Shown here in pieces: positions 5,874-10,116 of a DNA stretch of 10,116 nucleotides. Numbering within the stretch: position 1 is the stretch's first letter; every line of letters starts with the position of its first letter. The notes below the pieces were generated by a model. That model was not told the origin of the DNA. It did no database searches and saw only the letters and a list, made by a program, of their open reading frames with translations. The stretch lies in the NCBI GenBank assembly GCA_017643965.1, contig JAEPMM010000084.1, positions 1-10,116 of the forward strand, in the 5' to 3' direction. The position numbers and the translations under genes were made by a program. The stretch is from Marinobacter sp. GTDB taxonomy: Bacteria; Pseudomonadota; Gammaproteobacteria; Pseudomonadales; Oleiphilaceae.

Positions 5874-7364
5874 ATGAAGCAATCCGAATACCTCCGATAC
5901 GACGCCGTTGCGCTGGCTGATCTGATTCGTCGGGGAGACGTGTCTTCCCGCGAGGTGTGTGAGGCGGCCGTGGAACGGTCAACACAGGTCAATGGCAGTC
6001 TGAACGCCATCTGTTACCCCCAGTTTTCAGACGCCCTTGAGCAGCCCCATCCCCGGGATGCGCCTTTTTCCGGCGTGCCATTATTGCTCAAGGATCTCGC
6101 GCAGGAGCAGGAGGGTCATCCGTGCACTTACGGCAGCCGCGGATTCAAGGCCAACATTGCCGCGAAAAACTCGGAGTTTGTCCGTCGGGCCCTGGACGGC
6201 GGCCTGGTGATCCTCGGGCGCACCGCAACCCCGGAGTTCGGCCTGAAGGCGGTCACTGAATCCCGACTCTGGGGCCCGTCACGCAATCCGTGGGATACCC
6301 GGCTCACGCCCGGCGGTTCCAGTGGTGGTTCCGGTGCGGCGGTGGCTGCCGGCATCGTGCCCATGGCCGGTGCCAACGATGGCGGCGGTTCCATCCGTAT
6401 TCCGGCGGCCTACAACGGATTGTTCGGGCTCAAGCCCTCCCGTGGCCGTATCTCCTCCGGCCCGTTCATGGGCGAGGCCTGGACCGGTGCTTCCTCGGAT
6501 CACGTAGTCAGCCGCACGGTACGCGACAGCGCCACCATGCTGGATGTGGTGGCCGGGCCCGCCAGTGGTGATCCGTTCATGATTCCGCCGCCGGCGGAAC
6601 CCTTTGCCCAGTTGATGCAGAAGACCCCCGGGCCGCTGCGGATCGGGGTGTTCACGTCCTCGCCGTACCATACCGAGGTTGCACCGGAGTGTGTGGCCGC
6701 GGTGGAAGAGACCGCACGCATACTGGAAAACCTCGGACATCACGTGGAATATGCACGCCCGGAATTCGACGGTATGGCACTGGCCCGCTGTTACCTCGGG
6801 CTGTACTTCGGCGAGGTGTCGGCGCTGATCGAGAAAGCGAAAACGCAGCTGGGCGCCAAGGATGAGGACTTTGAACTGGATACCCGGCTGATCGGCATGC
6901 TGGGGCAGACCATGCCACTGCCGGAGTACGTCAGCCGCAGGCAGCAATGGAACGAGTTTGCCCGTGCGCTGGGTGCCTATTTCAGTCGCTTTGACCTGTA
7001 TCTCTGCCCCACCACCGGGCAGTTGCCGGCCCGCATCGGAGAGCTGGACACCCCCGCGCACCTGCAGTTTGCGGCGCGCCTGATGCTGACGCTCAAGGCC
7101 GGCAAGCTGGTGCACAGGAGTGGACAGGTGGATCAGATGGCTTTGGAAAGCCTGGCCAGAACCCCGTTTACCCAACTGGCCAACCTCACCGGGACACCGG
7201 CCATGTCCGTGCCGATGCACTGGACCTCGGCCGGGTTGCCGGTGGGCGTTCAGTTTGGTGGATGCCATGGCAGCGAGGGCACACTGTTCCAGTTGGCGGC
7301 ACAACTGGAAGAGGCCAGTCCCTGGTTCTCCCGGTACGAGCGTCTGGACGCGGGTATCGCGTGA
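5874..7364 (+). CDS. Amidase-signature hydrolase, 6-aminohexanoate-cyclic-dimer hydrolase-like
   Basis: Cytoplasmic Ser-cisSer-Lys amidase, predicted 496 residues, close to the length of NylA (493). The triad is visible: Lys73 in VPLLLKDL, Ser149 in GGSSGGSG (147-154), and nucleophile Ser173 in NDGGGSIRIPA (168-178), followed by NGLFGLKPSRGRISSGP. This segment and the C-terminal 'AMSVPMHWTSAGLPVGVQFGG' resemble, from memory, the NylA branch more than GatA or fatty-acid amide hydrolase. Enzymes of this branch hydrolyse linear or cyclic amides; the natural substrate is unknown and nylon-oligomer activity should not be assumed. GatA is unlikely, since no gatB or gatC is adjacent. The ATG at 5874 is preferred over the in-frame ATGs at 5862 and 5871 because GGAAG (5864-5868) lies five bases upstream. 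It is divergent from the transglycosylase gene and followed by a 155-base gap. No signal peptide or membrane segment is seen. Confidence 0.9.
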   Translation: MKQSEYLRYDAVALADLIRRGDVSSREVCEAAVERSTQVNGSLNAICYPQFSDALEQPHPRDAPFSGVPLLLKDLAQEQEGHPCTYGSRGFKANIAAKNSEFVRRALDGGLVILGRTATPEFGLKAVTESRLWGPSRNPWDTRLTPGGSSGGSGAAVAAGIVPMAGANDGGGSIRIPAAYNGLFGLKPSRGRISSGPFMGEAWTGASSDHVVSRTVRDSATMLDVVAGPASGDPFMIPPPAEPFAQLMQKTPGPLRIGVFTSSPYHTEVAPECVAAVEETARILENLGHHVEYARPEFDGMALARCYLGLYFGEVSALIEKAKTQLGAKDEDFELDTRLIGMLGQTMPLPEYVSRRQQWNEFARALGAYFSRFDLYLCPTTGQLPARIGELDTPAHLQFAARLMLTLKAGKLVHRSGQVDQMALESLARTPFTQLANLTGTPAMSVPMHWTSAGLPVGVQFGGCHGSEGTLFQLAAQLEEASPWFSRYERLDAGIA

Positions 7365-7460
7365 TTGCCGAGTGCCCGCGGGCCGGCTGAATCGCGCTGT
7401 TGTGATCCGACATCGGGAATGCCACGTTTATCTTTGTAGGCGTAACAGGCTATGCTGTAA

Positions 7461-7486
7461 GTCAGGAGGGCTCCAGCCTTCCTGAC
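7461..7486 (+). other. Strong hairpin between the amidase and the acidic-protein gene
   Basis: GTCAGGAGGGC (7461-7471) pairs with GCCTTCCTGAC (7476-7486) over 11 base pairs (ten Watson-Crick, one G-U) around the loop TCCA. No U-run follows, so it is not a standard intrinsic terminator. It lies 33 bases before the ATG of the next gene, probably in its leader. It might be a 5'-end structure, a protein site or a weak terminator for the amidase transcript. The rest of the 7365-7519 gap shows no other clear element; a TATGCT at 7451-7456 could be a poor -10. Confidence 0.45.
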
Positions 7487-7519
7487 AGACCCTGATGGCA
7501 TCGAGGAGGAGAGAGCATT

Positions 7520-8137
7520 ATGAACCAACCGATGGCAATCGACGAACTGGTATCAGTAGCACAGGCCGAAGCCATGGGGGAGCTTGACGCCCCGATGATG
7601 GCGATTGTCCTGTCCAGCGAACAAAGCTACGATTTGCCCATCAATTCCCTTGAAACCGATGCCGACAAGGCCCGCTGGGGATTAATCCTGCGCGCCGCCC
7701 GCGAGCATGTGGAAGCGGATGCCGTGGCGGTGCTCTACCCCGCCTGGACCACCATTCGCCACAAAAAGCCCGAGAAGGAGACCGTCGAAGCGGCCGACGA
7801 CCCGGCACAAGACAGCGGCGAAGACGCCGAACCGTCTGGCCCCATCGACACGCTGTTTGTGCAGTTGCATACCCGCGATCACGTCTACTGGCGCGGGTTC
7901 GAGCAGATTCGTGACCCCAAGCACCAGCGCATTATCGGGTTCCGGCGCATCAAGGCGCTGTCGACCGACTACAAAAGGGATGAGGCGCCGTCGGTGGCCG
8001 CGTGGCTGAGTACATTGTTCGAGCCTTTGCCGGACGAAGGCGAGGAGACCGATGTGGATCGGGAACTGGCGGATCTGCTGGAGGAGCCGGAAATGAGCGC
8101 CGCACTCTACCCGCGGCAGATGCGCGCCTTGCACTGA
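7520..8137 (+). CDS. Hypothetical acidic cytoplasmic protein, family not recognised
   Basis: Predicted 205 residues from ATG 7520; an AGGAGGAGAG purine tract at about 7504-7513 gives a strong ribosome binding site, so the start is well supported. There is no signal peptide or membrane segment. The N-terminal part (1-75) holds 'RWGLILRAAREHVEADAVAVLYPAW', which looks like an amphipathic helix leading into a strand. A strongly acidic, probably disordered linker follows at about 76-105 (many Glu, Asp and Pro). A second globular part (about 106-165) contains 'LFVQLHTRDHVYWRGFEQI' and 'HQRIIGFRRIKAL'. The tail, 170-195, is again very acidic (DEGEETDVDRELADLLEEPE). The composition suggests a soluble protein that binds a partner, but I do not recognise the family and assign no function. 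It is likely monocistronic: preceded by a hairpin leader and followed 21 bases later by a strong terminator. Confidence 0.85.
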   Translation: MNQPMAIDELVSVAQAEAMGELDAPMMAIVLSSEQSYDLPINSLETDADKARWGLILRAAREHVEADAVAVLYPAWTTIRHKKPEKETVEAADDPAQDSGEDAEPSGPIDTLFVQLHTRDHVYWRGFEQIRDPKHQRIIGFRRIKALSTDYKRDEAPSVAAWLSTLFEPLPDEGEETDVDRELADLLEEPEMSAALYPRQMRALH

Positions 8138-8158
8138 CTCCCCGCTGGCCCGCGGGTG

Positions 8159-8201
8159 AAAAAAAGCATCTGGCGGTCGCTACGACGCCAGATGTTTTTT
8201 T
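8159..8201. terminator. Bidirectional intrinsic terminator
   Basis: CATCTGGCG (8167-8175) and CGCCAGATG (8186-8194) form a perfect nine-pair stem around a 10-base loop. It is flanked by seven A (8159-8165) on the left and seven T (8195-8201) on the right. Each strand therefore has a GC-containing stem followed by a U-run. It sits between the convergent genes ending at 8137 (plus) and 8211 (minus) and serves both. Confidence 0.93.
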
Positions 8202-8210
8202 GAGCCAACG

Positions 8211-9359
8211 TCAGATACTGGCCGCCCGTTCGGCGACCCAGTAAAGGCTCAGCCCTCCCACCGCCAGCAGAATGGCGGGCACCGCGGCCCGTTCGTAGAG
8301 TCTGAACCGGCTAAGCAGGTACAGCGCCGGAAACAGCACCAGCAACAAGCCAAGCTGCCCCAATTCCACGCCCAGATTGAAACCGGCCAACGCCACCGCC
8401 AATTGTGATACTCCCGACGTCAGATCTCCCAGCACGCTGGCAAAACCGAAGCCGTGGATCAGCCCGAAGCCGAAGGCCAGCTTCCAGGTTTTGCGACCCA
8501 GGATGGGCCAGACTACGTTCAGCGCCGCCACCGCGATGGACAGGGCGATCACCGTTTCCACCCAGGCGATGGGCAGCGTCACGATGTCCAGGGCGGCCAG
8601 TGCGAGGGTGATGGAGTGAGCCACGGTAAACGCAGTGACAATGCCCACCAGCTCAAGCAACCGGGCTTTGAGCCCGCGCTCCTCGACCATGCCCCCGGCG
8701 GACTGGCGGCGGTTCAGCGGCAAGGTCGCCGGCAGCATTAACACCAGCAGGAACAGGATGTGGTCCAATCCGATCAGCAGATGGATAACCCCCTCGTAAA
8801 GAAAGGTCACGAACAGCTGAAGGGCGTTCCCTGCGACACTCCCGCTGTTTTCCAGTGCCAGGGTCCGGTCATCGGGGCCCAGCACCCCCAGGCGTTCGTC
8901 CTGACTGTCGGTAATGCTGACCAGGCTGCGATGCAGCGGATCCTGGTCAAACAGCAAGCTGTATTCGAGTGTGGCCGGTGGCTGATTGTCCGGGCAGGCG
9001 ACCTGATAGCGCCCGGCCGCATAGGGGCCGTCGCTGTGGCGGGAGAGCCCCCACTGTTGCCCAACCAGCTGACAGCGGCCGGCGCTGTTGCTGAGCGTCA
9101 GACCCTGTTCCACCAGGCGCGTGATGTCGCCGCGGGCGCTGCGGACTTCGGCACCGTTGAGTTGGCCGTCGCCATTACCGTCCAGCGGCAGCAGCAGGGC
9201 AAGATCCCTGAGGGCCAGGTCGATGCGAACCTGAGACTGGGTCTGGTCCAGGTAAATAAAGCTGTCGCTGGCCTTGTGTGCCCAGCCAGCGGAGGGCAGC
9301 GCGAACGACAGGAGCAGGGCGAGGCTTAAGGTCAGCCCGGATAGTGAGCGTTGCCTCAT
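8211..9359 (-). CDS. HupE/UreJ_2-family membrane protein with EF-hand-like loop
   Basis: Predicted 382 residues. A signal peptide ends at GWA (25-27), so the mature chain would begin HKASDSF, the family-like start. A periplasmic domain (28 to about 178) contains DGNGDGQLNGAE (60-71), which has Asp, Asn, Asp, Leu and Glu at the spacing of an EF-hand calcium loop. The C-terminal half has about seven membrane helices with conserved-looking His: EGVIHLLIGLDHILFLL (His193, His200), AHSITL (His248) and GLIHGFGFA (His302). This pattern is that of HupE/UreJ_2 proteins, relatives of HupE/UreJ nickel permeases but poorly characterised, so metal transport is only an inference. No hydrogenase or urease gene is nearby. 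The ATG at 9359 overlaps the upstream TPR gene's stop (ATGA), with GGAG at 9368-9371 eight bases upstream. It ends just before the shared terminator. Confidence 0.88.
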   Translation of the reverse strand: MRQRSLSGLTLSLALLLSFALPSAGWAHKASDSFIYLDQTQSQVRIDLALRDLALLLPLDGNGDGQLNGAEVRSARGDITRLVEQGLTLSNSAGRCQLVGQQWGLSRHSDGPYAAGRYQVACPDNQPPATLEYSLLFDQDPLHRSLVSITDSQDERLGVLGPDDRTLALENSGSVAGNALQLFVTFLYEGVIHLLIGLDHILFLLVLMLPATLPLNRRQSAGGMVEERGLKARLLELVGIVTAFTVAHSITLALAALDIVTLPIAWVETVIALSIAVAALNVVWPILGRKTWKLAFGFGLIHGFGFASVLGDLTSGVSQLAVALAGFNLGVELGQLGLLLVLFPALYLLSRFRLYERAAVPAILLAVGGLSLYWVAERAASI

Positions 9360-10116
9360 GAGCGTGTCTCCGGATAGCGGGCGTCGGTCTGGTTATGACG
9401 CTGCAGCCAGGCCCGGACTTCCGTGATGGCTGCGTCATCGCCTGCGGCCTCGGCGGCACGGAGCAACAAGCGGGTGTCCAGGGGCTCACGCTGGTCCTGC
9501 CAGTTTTCGCGGGCATAGCTGAGCGCGGTCTGGTTGTCACCCTCGACATCCAGCGCATAACGCGCAAGGTCGCGCTGATGGAGCAGGTTGCCTCGCCAGC
9601 GGGCTTCTGCGAAGCGTTCGTCCAGCATGGCCGTCAGCCGGTCGGCATCGGCATGATCCAGTTGCTTCATGGCGATGGCGCGGATGACTGCGAGTGAGTC
9701 GACCTGCTCGTACTGCTCTGTCAGTGCGATGACGGCTTCCGGGTCGCCCTTGCTCAGCAACCAATCAGCCAGTTGTGCTCGCGAGTAGAGATCGTCCGGC
9801 GCCAGTACCAGAACGCGTCGCCAGTGTTGCTCGGCGGCCGCAAGGCCCAGCTGCGCTGCGATGTCGGCGAGCGTACCCTCGGCCCAGAGCAGGCTGGTGG
9901 TGTCAGCACCGGACGCGCGGTTTGTGAGGGCCAGTAACGTATCGTACGCGGTCTGCGGGTTGCCGGTGCGTGCCTCAACCTGTGCCAGGCAGCTGCCGGC
10001 AATCAGGCCGGGAAACACGGCGGCGAGCTGATTGCACTGGTCCAGGGCTGGGGTGTAGCGGCCTTGCACCAATTCCAGGTTGGCGAGGGTCAGGCTGGCT
10101 TGCACCGTCTGCGAGC
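9356..10116 (-). CDS. TPR-repeat protein, partial (N-terminus off the right edge)
   Basis: The frame runs off the right edge without an obvious start; about 253 C-terminal residues are visible. A GTG at 10103-10105 is open, but the sequence upstream of it continues in frame and reads as repeat, so I treat the gene as 5'-truncated by the window. The protein is a helical array of TPR-like units, for example 'ASLTLANLELVQGRYTPALDQ', 'AEQHWRRVLVLAPDDLYSRAQLADWLLSKGD' and 'LLLRAAEAAGDDAAITEVRAWL', with Ala, Leu and Gly at helix contact positions. No catalytic motif is seen. TPR arrays mediate protein-protein contacts. Its stop overlaps the ATG of the HupE/UreJ_2 gene (ATGA), so the two are translationally coupled and may act together. 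Whether it is secreted cannot be told without the N-terminus. Confidence 0.85.
   Translation of the reverse strand, partial: SQTVQASLTLANLELVQGRYTPALDQCNQLAAVFPGLIAGSCLAQVEARTGNPQTAYDTLLALTNRASGADTTSLLWAEGTLADIAAQLGLAAAEQHWRRVLVLAPDDLYSRAQLADWLLSKGDPEAVIALTEQYEQVDSLAVIRAIAMKQLDHADADRLTAMLDERFAEARWRGNLLHQRDLARYALDVEGDNQTALSYARENWQDQREPLDTRLLLRAAEAAGDDAAITEVRAWLQRHNQTDARYPETRS

Noticed and set aside
6279..7304. Minus-strand 341-codon ORF opposite the amidase
   Set aside because: The amidase frame carries the full catalytic triad; the antisense frame is His/Gln/Arg-rich with no domain.
7374..7383. GCCCGCGGGC palindrome just after the amidase stop, as a terminator
   Set aside because: A self-complementary 10-mer leaves no loop to form a proper hairpin, and no T-run follows.
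1..10116. CRISPR array, tRNA/rRNA genes, insertion sequence, prophage or defence system
   Set aside because: No direct-repeat array, tRNA-like cloverleaf, transposase, integrase or nuclease motif was seen on either strand.

Overview
The window looks like a piece of a moderately high-GC marine gammaproteobacterial chromosome. A Marinobacter-like or related Oceanospirillales/Alteromonadales organism is my best guess, based on protein style, compact Gram-negative gene order and a Fur-type TonB-energising operon. I could not run a search to confirm this. There are eight protein genes, two of them cut by the window edges, and no tRNA, rRNA, CRISPR array or insertion sequence that I can recognise. 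No gene-free stretch exceeds 300 bases; the longest is the divergent region at about 1351-1549.

Left part (1-1350, minus strand): a tightly overlapping exbB-exbD-exbD2 operon encodes the proton-driven motor that energises TonB-dependent uptake. Its third gene runs off the left edge. A good Fur-box match overlaps the predicted -10 of its promoter, so it is probably derepressed when iron is scarce. The second ExbD paralogue has Asn where ExbD/TolR proteins carry the essential membrane Asp, which suggests a mixed catalytic/non-catalytic ExbD pair.

Middle (1550-3886, plus strand): a large membrane diguanylate cyclase (dCACHE-HAMP-PAS-PAS-GGDEF) is transcribed divergently from the Fur-controlled operon. 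It has an intact GGDEF motif and I-site and no EAL domain. Convergent to it is a two-gene minus-strand operon (5816 down to 3923): a secreted SLT-type lytic transglycosylase-like protein with a long uncharacterised Cys-containing N-terminal half, then a TauE/SafE (TSUP) membrane exporter whose ribosome binding site lies directly after the upstream stop codon.

Right part: an amidase-signature hydrolase resembling 6-aminohexanoate cyclic-dimer hydrolase (5874-7364, plus) is divergent from the transglycosylase across a very short gap, which holds a candidate promoter with a palindrome in its spacer. After a 155-base gap containing a strong hairpin comes an unrecognised acidic protein (7520-8137). 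It ends at a textbook bidirectional terminator shared with a minus-strand pair: a TPR protein (cut by the right edge) translationally coupled to a HupE/UreJ_2-family membrane protein. That protein has a predicted N-terminal His after signal cleavage and an EF-hand-like loop.

Most of the window is ordinary chromosomal housekeeping and accessory content. The points most worth a second look are the Asn-bearing ExbD2, the Fur-controlled/diguanylate cyclase divergent region, the EF-hand and N-terminal His of the HupE-like protein coupled to a TPR protein, and the unknown acidic protein with its structured leader.
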